Both the position numbers and the translations under genes were made by a program. Positions 31,554 through 43,001 of a stretch of 47,481 nucleotides of DNA are shown here, piece by piece. Position 1 is the first letter of the stretch, and every line of letters starts with the position of its first letter. The stretch spans positions 1 to 47,481 of the forward strand of contig WFNF01000115.1 of NCBI GenBank assembly GCA_015488775.1, given 5' to 3'. The notes under the pieces are model-generated. The model was not told the origin of the DNA. It ran no database searches and saw only the letters and a program-made list of their open reading frames with translations. This DNA is from Helicobacteraceae bacterium (GTDB taxonomy: Bacteria; Campylobacterota; Campylobacteria; Campylobacterales; Sulfurimonadaceae).

Positions 31554-33959
31554 TTATCCTTTTTTATTCCAAGTATATCTTATTCTCATTGAGTTTGCTA
31601 CTACTAAAAGTGAGCTTACACTCATAGATATAGCAGCTATAAGAGGTATGATGAAACCAGCCATTGCAAGTGGTATAGTTATAGCGTTATACAATAAAGA
31701 TAAAGCCAAGTTTTGTTTGATCAGTTTAAATGTAGTTTTAGATATCTTAAACGATTCATATAAAGCTTGTAGAGAGTCATTTAAGAGTATGGTATCACTT
31801 ACATCTATTGCTATATCACTACCACTTCCCATAGCTATAGAGATATCACTTAAACCTAAGGCTAATATATCATTTACACCATCTCCTACCATAACTACTA
31901 TTTCACCATTTTTTTGAAGTTTTTTAACATACTCCTCTTTATCTTGAGGAGTTAAGTTTGAGTAAGCTTCATCTATGCCAACCTCATCAGCTATATACTC
32001 AACAACTGAACTATTATCCCCTGATAACATTACAGTTTTTATACCAAGTTTCTTAATTTTATCTATATATAATTTAGCATCTTTTTTTGGTGTATCTTGT
32101 AGTTTAAACTCAGCCAAAAGTTCATCATTTTTTGCAAAATAAAAACTTGTAAAATGAGTATCAACTGAAGTTTTTATACCATTTTCGTTCATATAAACTG
32201 AACTTCCACCAATATATTTAACACCATCTAACTCTAATTCTATGCCTCTTGCTTTAACCTCTTTAATATTATCTATATTTAAAACTTGTAAGTTGAGATT
32301 ATCATTAAGTAAATAATTTTTTATCCCATTTGAAACTGGGTGTGTTGAGTTAGAAACCATAGAAAAAAGTATCTCTTTATACCCACTTGAAAGAGAAGGT
32401 GAGTCTATAACCTCCATATTTCCATTTGTTATAGTTCCTGTTTTATCTAAAAGTAATGTTGTAGCTTTTGCCATACTTTCTAAATTTGATGCCTCTTTAA
32501 ACAAGATACCTCTTTTAGCTCCTAAAGATAAACCAACTAAAGTTGCAACTGGTGTAGCCAAAGCTAAAGCACAAGGACAAGCTATAACTATAACAGATAT
32601 CGCAACCATAAAAGATGTTTCAAAATTATGTGGCCAAAAAAACCAAACTAAAAAAGTTAAAAATGAAAAAATCAAAATAGCACTTGAAAAATGTTCACTT
32701 AAACGGTTTGCTAAAATCTCAATTTTAGGTCTATTTTTCATAGATTTTTCAAGAAGAGTAATAAGATTTGAAATAGTTGAGTTTGAAAAGTCTTTTGTTG
32801 TTTTATACTTAAGTATAGCATCAACACTAGTAGTTCCACTGATCAATGATTTACCTAGACTTTTATATATAGGAGTTGATTCCCCAGTTAAACTAGATTC
32901 ATCAAAGCTACCCTCACCCTCGACTACAACTCCATCTATGGCAACTCTTTCACCAACTTTTATAGAGATAACCTCACCCTCTTCAACATCTTCAACCTTT
33001 TTAGAAAAAATGTCATCTCCATCAACTACATTGACCTCAATTGGTATATGTTTACTAAGAATATCAAGAGTATCAGCAGCATTTTTTTTACTTAAAACTT
33101 CTAAAAATTTACCAAGTAAAACAAATGTTATAATCATAGAAACAGAATCAAAATAAGCTTCCCCATGTTCCATAAAAGTTATATATATAGAATAAATATA
33201 AGTAAGAGATGCTCCAGTAGCAACTAATATATCCATATTTACCACTTTGTTTTTTATACCAAAGTAAGCACCCCTAAAAAATATACTACCACTATAAAAT
33301 AGAACAGGAGTAGCTAAAACCCACTCTGCAACATTTAGTATATTTTTAATGTTTTGTTCTATCCCACTAAAGTAACCAGCATATTGAGCTACTGCTATCC
33401 ACATAATATTCATAGATGAAAATGTAGCAACGGCCATTTTTAGATAATACTCTTTTCTTAAAGAGTTTACACCACTCTCCTGAAGAGCTTTATCGTAAGG
33501 AAAAGCGTCATAACCTATGCTTCTTATCATATCTATAATCTGTGAAAGTTTTACAATATCATCTGCCCAAGTTATAAAAGCTTTGTTGTTTGTGTAGTTT
33601 ATATGAACATCAACAACACCCTCCATTTTATAAAGAGCTTTTTCATTTAGCCACACACAAGCACTACAATGTATTCCCTCTATAACAAGAGCAACCTCAC
33701 TAAATCCATCTTTATCTTTTTTTACAAACTTATCATAAAAAGCATTTGAATCGAAGTTTGAGCTATCTTCAAACTGGTTTTTAGGCGCAGATAATGCTTT
33801 ATTTCCAACTTTATCATAAAAACTATCTAAGTCACTATCTTTAAGTAGGTGATATATCCCTTGACAACCCTTGCAACAAAACAGTAACTCTTCATCTTTT
33901 ATTAAAACATCTTCCTCAAATTCAAGATGACAGTGACTACATTGTTTTTGCAAGTTCAA
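31554..33959 (-). CDS. ccoI: Copper-exporting P1B-type ATPase CcoI/FixI
   Basis: An 801-aa inner-membrane copper pump that supplies copper for cbb3 oxidase assembly. An N-terminal zinc-ribbon-like region (CSHCHLEF ... CCKGCQGIYHLL) precedes the heavy-metal-associated domain with GIHCSACVW. Eight membrane helices include the ion-site motif CPCALALATP. The phosphorylation site is D505 in DKTGTITNG. The TGES (SLTGEST), HP (NSTHPVS) and GDGVND motifs are all present. It overlaps the asparaginase-like gene by 23 bases and is followed by ccoS. The cysteine-rich N-terminus and the ccoS neighbour identify it as CcoI rather than CopA. Confidence 0.95.
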   Translation of the reverse strand: MNLQKQCSHCHLEFEEDVLIKDEELLFCCKGCQGIYHLLKDSDLDSFYDKVGNKALSAPKNQFEDSSNFDSNAFYDKFVKKDKDGFSEVALVIEGIHCSACVWLNEKALYKMEGVVDVHINYTNNKAFITWADDIVKLSQIIDMIRSIGYDAFPYDKALQESGVNSLRKEYYLKMAVATFSSMNIMWIAVAQYAGYFSGIEQNIKNILNVAEWVLATPVLFYSGSIFFRGAYFGIKNKVVNMDILVATGASLTYIYSIYITFMEHGEAYFDSVSMIITFVLLGKFLEVLSKKNAADTLDILSKHIPIEVNVVDGDDIFSKKVEDVEEGEVISIKVGERVAIDGVVVEGEGSFDESSLTGESTPIYKSLGKSLISGTTSVDAILKYKTTKDFSNSTISNLITLLEKSMKNRPKIEILANRLSEHFSSAILIFSFLTFLVWFFWPHNFETSFMVAISVIVIACPCALALATPVATLVGLSLGAKRGILFKEASNLESMAKATTLLLDKTGTITNGNMEVIDSPSLSSGYKEILFSMVSNSTHPVSNGIKNYLLNDNLNLQVLNIDNIKEVKARGIELELDGVKYIGGSSVYMNENGIKTSVDTHFTSFYFAKNDELLAEFKLQDTPKKDAKLYIDKIKKLGIKTVMLSGDNSSVVEYIADEVGIDEAYSNLTPQDKEEYVKKLQKNGEIVVMVGDGVNDILALGLSDISIAMGSGSDIAIDVSDTILLNDSLQALYESFKISKTTFKLIKQNLALSLLYNAITIPLAMAGFIIPLIAAISMSVSSLLVVANSMRIRYTWNKKG

Positions 33960-34428
33960 ACCTTCCTAACTCTCTATTTTTAACTAATTCATCATATTTT
34001 TTTATATAACCACTCATACAGATATATACACCAAAGTCATGCTCTTTTTGTAAAAATCCGTATGCCATAGCAAGATTACAAGTTGCTTCTCTTTGATCAA
34101 TACTATAAGGAATCATACTCCCAGTTATAACAATAACCTTATCATCAAAAATGGTATCTAAAAAGGTAGCTGTAATATCCATAGTATCAGTCCCATGAAC
34201 AAGTAGAACCTCTTTTTCATCATTATGAGCTATGATAGAACTTATCATCTTTCTATCATCTAAATTCATCTCTAAAGAGTCTTTATACACTACTCCTGCT
34301 ATTTCAACATCGTAAGAGAATGAACTAAAGATATCCTCTAAGGCAAGATTATCAAAAGGGATTTCAAGCTCACCATTTAATGGGTTGTATCGTTTGTTAA
34401 AGGTTCCACCAGTATTTAATATAAACAT
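33937..34428 (-). CDS. Short asparaginase-domain protein
   Basis: A 163-aa protein covering only the N-terminal domain of type I/II L-asparaginases, which are usually about 330 aa. The catalytic Thr motif TGGTF (residues 6-10) and the HGTDTMD loop are both present, as is 'VIVITGSMIPY'. The C-terminal domain that completes the dimer active site is missing. The gene ends inside ccoI with a 23-base overlap and no trace of lost sequence, so this is probably a stable short family and not a fresh truncation. Asparaginase activity is not assured. Confidence 0.82.
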   Translation of the reverse strand: MFILNTGGTFNKRYNPLNGELEIPFDNLALEDIFSSFSYDVEIAGVVYKDSLEMNLDDRKMISSIIAHNDEKEVLLVHGTDTMDITATFLDTIFDDKVIVITGSMIPYSIDQREATCNLAMAYGFLQKEHDFGVYICMSGYIKKYDELVKNRELGRFELAKTM

Positions 34429-34505
34429 AATTGTATTATATAATAGACTTATAAATTAGTTTCTGAAAAGTTATGCTAAAATTTCAAAAAATTTAAAGTT
34501 GATAT

Positions 34506-34901
34506 ATGGCGATTTTTGCTTTACAATCACCAGCAGGTGGTTTTTTAGATGAGGACTTAGAGAAGTTTAATAAATATTTTGATGATTGGTGTGTACAGTT
34601 TGACTCATTTGATGATGCTCAAATCATAGTTAACACTTTAGAAGATCCAAGAAGTGTTGATATTGTTGAGATAACACCACTGAGTTACCCAAAATATTTT
34701 TTTTATAAACTTCAAGGTGAGATACACTCTACAAGAGCTATAAAAAATAAAATAATATGTATAGTTGAACCCTCAATGGGAGCTGCCTACCGTATAGCTA
34801 TTTGCGATATAAATACTAAAAATATTATATTTACTGCAACAAAATATAAAAGTGCAGTAGCTGTAGAGGGTGTCTTTAATCACTTTGAACTAAAAGATTA
34901 A
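34506..34901 (+). CDS. Conserved protein of unknown function
   Basis: A 131-aa soluble protein, acidic at the N-terminus ('GGFLDEDLEKFNKYFDDWCVQF'), with alternating strand and helix patterns. It has no signal peptide, membrane segment or recognised catalytic motif. A single cysteine lies at 29, with two more at 86 and 100. It is divergent from the asparaginase-like gene and overlaps the end of the thiF-like gene by 4 bases. Codon use matches its neighbours, so it is an ordinary resident gene. Confidence 0.65.
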   Translation: MAIFALQSPAGGFLDEDLEKFNKYFDDWCVQFDSFDDAQIIVNTLEDPRSVDIVEITPLSYPKYFFYKLQGEIHSTRAIKNKIICIVEPSMGAAYRIAICDINTKNIIFTATKYKSAVAVEGVFNHFELKD

Positions 34902-35569
34902 ACTTTTGGAAGATTAAACTTTTGAGTTACTAACTCCCCATCATCATTAAAATATAAATAATAAAGTTTATCTTTAACAACACTATAACCAGCTAAATAC
35001 CTTAGAGCTAAATTTGCTTGAAGAGAAGCTATATGCATCACTATAGGTGCTGCTATACCTGCTGGCGTTTTAGCACTTATCTTAAATACATCCTCAAAAG
35101 ATGATTGATCAAAAAAGCACACTTGACCATGAAAAGCCTCTACACTTCCATAAATCCATTTAGCATTTATGCTTTTAGCATAGGTGTTTATCTCAGCTCT
35201 TGTAAAAAGATTATCTGTAGCATCTATAATTAGATCAACCTCAATCCCTTTTTCACTCCAAGTTTTAAAATCCATATCATAAGCTATAGCCTTTGTATAT
35301 GGACATCTATCTTCTATATTTTTAGCATTAATTTCAGCTTTATTTTTACCCTCATCACCAACTTTAAAAGCAATTTGTCTATGGATATTGTGAACACTCA
35401 CCTCATCAAAATCTACTAAATGAAACTCACCTATACCACTTGCACCAAGTGCGTAAGCTAAAGATGAACCAAGTCCACCACAACCAATAATAGCAACTTT
35501 TTTATTTTGTAAAGATTTTTGAGTATCCTCACCCCAAAGTTGAACCTGTCTATGAAAGTATTTTAACAT
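34898..35569 (-). CDS. ThiF/MoeB/HesA-family adenylyltransferase
   Basis: A 223-aa E1-like enzyme that adenylates the C-terminus of a sulfur-carrier or ubiquitin-like protein, or modifies a tRNA (TcdA-like). Visible are the nucleotide loop GCGGLGSS (29-36), 'VDFDEVSVHNIHRQ' with the conserved Asp and Arg, and IIDATDN. It lacks the paired CxxC zinc motifs of MoeB and most ThiF proteins. No carrier protein gene (thiS or moaD) is nearby, so the partner is open. It is the last gene of the long leftward run from ileS. Confidence 0.85.
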   Translation of the reverse strand: MLKYFHRQVQLWGEDTQKSLQNKKVAIIGCGGLGSSLAYALGASGIGEFHLVDFDEVSVHNIHRQIAFKVGDEGKNKAEINAKNIEDRCPYTKAIAYDMDFKTWSEKGIEVDLIIDATDNLFTRAEINTYAKSINAKWIYGSVEAFHGQVCFFDQSSFEDVFKISAKTPAGIAAPIVMHIASLQANLALRYLAGYSVVKDKLYYLYFNDDGELVTQKFNLPKV

Positions 35570-35579
35570 TTTAGTATCC

Positions 35580-37502
35580 TTATAAACTTTTAAATTTTAT
35601 TGTAAACTTTGCACCATGCTCAGTATTTTCAACATCTATCTCACCATCTGCATTTCGCTCTATTATTGACTTTGACATATAAAGCCCTATTCCACTACCA
35701 AATTCAGCTTTTTTAGTTGAAAAGTAAGAGTCAAAAATTTTATGCATAATCTTATCATCAATTCCACCAGCATTATCCTCTATCTCTATAAATATCTCTT
35801 TATCAATAAGATGAGAGGATATAGAGATAATTGGTTTTTTAATATCATTTGATTTTATCGCATCAATAGAATTTTTAATTATATTCATAAAAACTTGAAC
35901 TAACTCGTTTTTATTTGCAGATATTAAATTTGTTTCACCACACTCACATTTTACTAGTATATTTGAAAACTTTAAAACTGCTTCATTTAAAGATATAGAT
36001 ACTCGAATAACATCTTCAATAGCTACAGGAACTTGAGCAGTATCACCAAGATGATACTCTCTTAAATCATTAATAGTATTTGACATATAAGCTACACTTT
36101 CATCTACTTTAGTATGAAGTTTTTCTATATCTTCAGTTTTTAAAGTGGAAAGTTGAGATTTAAAATATATATCTTGATTTAACAAAGAGATAGTGTTTAA
36201 AGGTTGTCTCCATTGATGAGCAATTTGCTCTATCATCTCACCAAGTGCAGCTAACCTAGATTGTGAGATTATCATATCATCTTTTGCTCTTGCGTCGTTT
36301 ATTGCAGATTCAATCTCATCTTTTAAAACCACATTATTGTTTTCAATCTTTTCTAAGTACATTTTTTTACTCTCAGCCAATTTATATGATATAGACCAAG
36401 ATAAAAATATCATCTCAAAAGCTGAACCAATTTGTTGTGCACTAGTCAATATATCAAAACCATCAATAAGACCAAATTTATGCAAAGAAAAAAGTAAGTT
36501 AGCAAGTAAAAAAGACAACCAACCTAATGAAAAATATAATGCAGCTTTTTCACCTTGCATATATCTAGCTACACCCAAAATAAATATAACCAACATTGTT
36601 ATAAACGAAATAAAGATAATTATCTGAACCATATATTTATATTCAAGTAAAAATATTAAAACAAATATAAATAAATTTAGAACAACATACATATCTATAT
36701 ATTTTTCAATACTCTTCATATTGTTTGAAATATCTAAAAAGTATTTACTAAATAGTACAGAAAAAATTATAGAAAATTGCATAAAGTACAAAGCACCATA
36801 CTGAGTTATAATTTCAAAGTCACTCCATATATAAGTACTACCAATACCATTTAAAAGAAGTTGCCACAAAGAAAAACTAAATACAAAAGAGATGTAAAAG
36901 ATATATTGTTTTTCTAAAGTTTTGTAGTATAGAACAAGATTATAAAAAATTATAATAAATAATATACCAAAATAAAAACCTTGCATAATATAACTAATTG
37001 CTGAGTCTTCCATAAGTGTAGTTGAATCCATAATATAACAAGGCAATTGTAATGAACCACTTGTTTTGACTTTTAACACAATTTGTTGAGCAGATGAATC
37101 AGAAAAATTTAATTTAAAAAGTATATCTTTGTTTTTAAACTGTTTTTTAGATGCATCTATCATATCTCCATCTACATAATGAAGAGTATTATTCTGATCA
37201 GATATATAGATATCTACTTTATCAAGTAATGGGTATTCAATCTTAAGATACCAATCTTTCTTTTTTGCATTTTGAGTTAAATTTACATCTAAAACAAACC
37301 AATAAGCTGAGTCAACAATACCAAAATTTATAATATTATTGTTTGAGTATTTAAGGTTTTTTAGATTATTGAACTCCAAATTATTATCTTTATCTTCAAC
37401 ATATTGAATCTCATTATTAAATGAATACTTTTTATCTTCATCTAAAGTTAAAGAGTATAAAAGATTAAAAGATAAACAAAAAAGTAAAATTATTTTTATC
37501 AT
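35580..37502 (-). CDS. 7TMR-DISM sensor histidine kinase
   Basis: A 640-aa inner-membrane kinase. A signal peptide leads into a periplasmic DISMED2-type beta domain (about 20-165; 'NNIINFGIVDSAYWFVLDV'). Seven membrane helices follow (about 170-375), then a coiled coil. The DHp helix carries the phospho-histidine H429 (IEQIAHQWRQPLN), and the HATPase has GGIDDKIMHKIFDSY and GSGIGLYMSK. The HQWRQPL form is common in Campylobacterota kinases. No response regulator lies next to it, so it is an orphan. It overlaps the nitrilase-like gene by 4 bases. The ligand is unknown; DISMED2 domains are thought to bind carbohydrates. Confidence 0.92.
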   Translation of the reverse strand: MIKIILLFCLSFNLLYSLTLDEDKKYSFNNEIQYVEDKDNNLEFNNLKNLKYSNNNIINFGIVDSAYWFVLDVNLTQNAKKKDWYLKIEYPLLDKVDIYISDQNNTLHYVDGDMIDASKKQFKNKDILFKLNFSDSSAQQIVLKVKTSGSLQLPCYIMDSTTLMEDSAISYIMQGFYFGILFIIIFYNLVLYYKTLEKQYIFYISFVFSFSLWQLLLNGIGSTYIWSDFEIITQYGALYFMQFSIIFSVLFSKYFLDISNNMKSIEKYIDMYVVLNLFIFVLIFLLEYKYMVQIIIFISFITMLVIFILGVARYMQGEKAALYFSLGWLSFLLANLLFSLHKFGLIDGFDILTSAQQIGSAFEMIFLSWSISYKLAESKKMYLEKIENNNVVLKDEIESAINDARAKDDMIISQSRLAALGEMIEQIAHQWRQPLNTISLLNQDIYFKSQLSTLKTEDIEKLHTKVDESVAYMSNTINDLREYHLGDTAQVPVAIEDVIRVSISLNEAVLKFSNILVKCECGETNLISANKNELVQVFMNIIKNSIDAIKSNDIKKPIISISSHLIDKEIFIEIEDNAGGIDDKIMHKIFDSYFSTKKAEFGSGIGLYMSKSIIERNADGEIDVENTEHGAKFTIKFKSL

Positions 37503-38287
37503 CTATTTTTAATAGCCTCAGTAAACTTCCAACTATCGCGTGAATCTTTTAATACTTTTTTATCTATTTTAAAAATTAAAAGCTCTTCTGTGTCTTTTAA
37601 AGATGCAACAATCTCACCATTAGGATCACTAACCATAGAATCACCATAAAACTGCCAAGAGTATTTACCATCTTTATACTCACCTACTCTGTTTGCTCTT
37701 GCAACATAAACATTATGAGTAAATGCTCTTATCTTAAGTAGTTCTCTCCATCTATTGTGTGAACCAAAAGTTGAAACACTTGGGATTAGAACTGCATCAA
37801 CATTTTTTCTACTTGTTTGAAGCCAAATATCATCAAAATGTAGCTCAAACCCACTCATAACTGCAAACTTAAACTTTCCAACTTTAAACACAAGTCCAGA
37901 ACTAAACATACCTGTATCATTTGCAAAAAACTTCTCTTCATTCCAATGATCATAGTTTATAAGTGCTTGTTGTTCATAGTAAGATATAGATGTTGGTGCA
38001 ACTTTAGCTATTACTTTATAAGGCTTTGATTTTTTAACTATTACAACAGAAGCTACTATAAATATATTGTATTTCTTAGCCATATTTTTAAGTACATTTA
38101 TTTGATGTGCAGATTGCTCTTTTATCATTGAGATACTAAGTGTTTCTAACTCTTTAAAAAATGGGTTTAAAACATATTCACCTAAAACTACAAGTTTTAC
38201 ATTTTTAGAAGAAGCAGCACTAATATAATAATCAAGTCTTGAACTACTCATACCAAGAGCAGGTAGTTGTAGAAGCGCAATATTCAT
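37499..38287 (-). CDS. Nitrilase-fold protein lacking catalytic Lys and Cys
   Basis: A 262-aa member of the carbon-nitrogen hydrolase superfamily by fold. The opening strand is MNIALLQLPA, the catalytic-type Glu is E37 (VLGEYVLNP), and the later 'RANRVGEY' and 'FYGDSMVSDPNGEIVA' segments are typical. The catalytic Lys (usual YxKxHL) is replaced, reading YEQQAL around 104-109. The usual ICYDxRFP nucleophile loop reads VMSGFELHFDD, with no cysteine. It is therefore probably a non-hydrolytic member. The frame is intact and overlaps its neighbours on both sides by 4 bases, so it is maintained. Function is unknown. Confidence 0.82.
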   Translation of the reverse strand: MNIALLQLPALGMSSSRLDYYISAASSKNVKLVVLGEYVLNPFFKELETLSISMIKEQSAHQINVLKNMAKKYNIFIVASVVIVKKSKPYKVIAKVAPTSISYYEQQALINYDHWNEEKFFANDTGMFSSGLVFKVGKFKFAVMSGFELHFDDIWLQTSRKNVDAVLIPSVSTFGSHNRWRELLKIRAFTHNVYVARANRVGEYKDGKYSWQFYGDSMVSDPNGEIVASLKDTEELLIFKIDKKVLKDSRDSWKFTEAIKNR

Positions 38288-38472
38288 GACTTTTTAATCT
38301 CTTCAATTTGTAAGGTAGCATCTTCTAAAATTTTTTGAGCTGCCTTTAACTCTTTCATCCCATCTTCATAAGCTTTTATGCTTTCATCAAGTGGGATATC
38401 TTGCAAAGACAACTTCTCTAAAAGTTTTTTTGCACCATCGATTTTATCTTCAAAATTAACTTTTTTCGCCAT
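38284..38472 (-). CDS. xseB: Exodeoxyribonuclease VII small subunit
   Basis: A 62-aa, almost fully helical protein of the XseB family. Its pattern is 'FEDKIDGAKKLLEKLSLQDIPLDESIKAYEDGM' in two parts, the usual helical hairpin that binds XseA. With XseA it degrades single-stranded DNA to oligonucleotides. Its start lies inside the metX end (17-base overlap) and its stop overlaps the nitrilase-like start by 4 bases. xseA is not in the window. Confidence 0.92.
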   Translation of the reverse strand: MAKKVNFEDKIDGAKKLLEKLSLQDIPLDESIKAYEDGMKELKAAQKILEDATLQIEEIKKS

Positions 38473-39574
38473 CTAATACACTCCTAATATAATCTTCAAA
38501 TTTATCTACTTCCACCAAGAAAGCATCATGTCCATAATCACTATCAATCTCAAGATATCTATGATTACTTTTTCCTAAAGATGTTAAAGAGTCTGCAATC
38601 TCTTTCATCTCAGATGGGCGAAATAACATATCACTTCTAAATGATATAAGGTGTAACTCACTTACTATTCTAACAAGTGCATTTTTAATATTGTCATAAC
38701 CACGACTTAAATCAAAAATATTTATTGCCTTAGTAATATAAAGATAAGATAGTGGATCAAACCATTTTGTAAAATTTATACCATTGTACTCTAAATATGA
38801 CTCAACTTGAAACTTACCAAAAAGTTCAAATAAACCATCATCTTTTTTATACTCTCTACCAAATTTTCTTCTCATAGAATCATGAGACAAAAAGCTTATA
38901 TGTCCAGCCATACGACCAACAGCCATACCACTTAAACCATGCTCTTTTATATACTCACTATCATAATACCCATTTTTAAAATCTTTGTCATTTAAAATAG
39001 CTTCTTGAGCTATTTTATTAAAAGCTATAGCCCATGGTTGAGTTTGAGAAGTTGTAGCTAATGCTATGATTTTTTTAGCAAAATGTGGGAAAGACACTCC
39101 AAATTGCAAAGCTTGCATACCACCCATAGAACCACCAATAATGGCTTCCACTCTATTTATACCTAGTTTATCAAAAAGTATTCTTTGTGCTTTTACCATA
39201 TCTTTAATGCTTACAACTGGAAATTTATATCTATACTCACTATCGTAAGGGTACATCTTAGAAATGGGGCCAGTTGAGCCAAAACATGAGCCTATAACAT
39301 TTGTAGATATAACAAAATATTTATCTGTATCAACAGCTTTACCACTACCTACAAGATCATCCCACCAACCAGCTTTTCTTTCATCTGCGTAAAAACCAGC
39401 TGCGTGATGAGAACCAGTAAGAGCGTGAGTTAAGACAATAACATTATCTTTTTGCTCGTTTAACTTACCATAAGTTTCATACACAATATCATACGGCTCT
39501 AATATACGCCCACTCTCTAAATATAGTGGGTTTGTAAAGTGTTCAGTAAAAGTTTTAATATTTAAAGTTTCTAT
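38456..39574 (-). CDS. metX: Homoserine O-acetyltransferase (probable AUA start)
   Basis: An alpha/beta hydrolase that transfers acetyl from acetyl-CoA to homoserine in methionine synthesis. The nucleophile loop is GGSMGGMQ and the C-terminal Asp-His pair lies in 'DSDYGHDAFLVE'. The conserved N-terminal segment (FTNPLYLESGRILEPYDIVY, then ETYG) is encoded upstream of the first ordinary start codon, the GTG at 39484. Between the RDD stop at 39578 and that GTG the frame is open but has no ATG, GTG, TTG or CTG. An ATA at 39574 has GAGGA seven bases upstream and gives 372 aa, the normal family length. AUA initiation is therefore inferred; starting at GTG would delete about 30 conserved residues. 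Confidence 0.88.
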   Translation of the reverse strand: METLNIKTFTEHFTNPLYLESGRILEPYDIVYETYGKLNEQKDNVIVLTHALTGSHHAAGFYADERKAGWWDDLVGSGKAVDTDKYFVISTNVIGSCFGSTGPISKMYPYDSEYRYKFPVVSIKDMVKAQRILFDKLGINRVEAIIGGSMGGMQALQFGVSFPHFAKKIIALATTSQTQPWAIAFNKIAQEAILNDKDFKNGYYDSEYIKEHGLSGMAVGRMAGHISFLSHDSMRRKFGREYKKDDGLFELFGKFQVESYLEYNGINFTKWFDPLSYLYITKAINIFDLSRGYDNIKNALVRIVSELHLISFRSDMLFRPSEMKEIADSLTSLGKSNHRYLEIDSDYGHDAFLVEVDKFEDYIRSVLDGEKS

Positions 39575-39577
39575 TAC

Positions 39578-40069
39578 CTAATCCTCATATATAACAATCG
39601 TATCTGCCATTAAATCGTGCAAGCCTCTTTTATCATCTCTAAAACCTACCATTAAAAAGCCTATCATTAAAGTAAACATAGAAACAATGTAACCTAATGA
39701 ACGTGTAATTGCAGCACTATTGCTTATCTCACCTAAAGTTTTAGCATCCACAATCTTAATTTTCATTATACTTTTTCCAGGTGTTGCACCCTTAAATCTT
39801 TTCCAAAAAAGTATAATAGTTACAAAAGATAAAACTTCAAAAATCATCTCCCAAGTAAATGATGTTCTTACAGGGTTAGATAAAGCTCTTTCAACGTCTC
39901 CAGCTAACGCGGCACTTAATTGATTTGAGTAAGCAGAAAAATCAAACCAAGCACCATCACTTAGAAAGTATATAACAACACCCAAAGGCAATGCTAAGAT
40001 AATAGTATCTAGCAAAGAGGCTATAAATCTAACCCAAAAACCAGCATACCTTATATCTTTTTTTTTCAT
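39578..40069 (-). CDS. RDD-family membrane protein
   Basis: A 163-aa integral membrane protein of the RDD family. The first helix carries the Arg-Asp-Asp-type signature as 'GFWVRFIASLLDTIIL'. A second helix region follows near 70-90, then 'KGATPGKSIMKIKIVDAKTLGEIS', the loop typical of RDD proteins. A last helix ends the membrane part and 'DDKRGLHDLMADTIVIYED' the protein. Some RDD proteins have Na+/H+ or osmolyte roles; none can be assigned here. It lies between guaB (11-base gap) and metX (3-base gap) in the long leftward run. Confidence 0.88.
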   Translation of the reverse strand: MKKKDIRYAGFWVRFIASLLDTIILALPLGVVIYFLSDGAWFDFSAYSNQLSAALAGDVERALSNPVRTSFTWEMIFEVLSFVTIILFWKRFKGATPGKSIMKIKIVDAKTLGEISNSAAITRSLGYIVSMFTLMIGFLMVGFRDDKRGLHDLMADTIVIYED

Positions 40070-40080
40070 ACAATCTCTAA

Positions 40081-42871
<2,791 letters not shown>

Positions 42872-42872
42872 G

Positions 42873-43001
42873 TTATTTCCCCTCTTCTTTTAATTTTCTT
42901 TTTGAAATTTTAACACCAAGTATACCAAGACCAATAATCACAAATATTAGAGCAATACTTAAAAATGTAAAGCTAAGAGGAACCTCTTGTGTAAAATCCA
43001 T
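42873..43001 (-). CDS. Small single-pass membrane protein between ileS and gatA
   Basis: A 42-aa frame whose ATG overlaps the ileS stop (TAATG) and whose stop lies one base before the gatA TTG. It encodes a short polar N-terminus ([10 protein letters not shown]), about 22 hydrophobic residues and a basic tail ([12 protein letters not shown]). Its ribosome site is GAGGG inside ileS. Exact packing on both sides and a clean membrane-protein profile argue that it is real. Function is unknown. Confidence 0.7.
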   Translation of the reverse strand: MDFTQEVPLSFTFLSIALIFVIIGLGILGVKISKRKLKEEGK

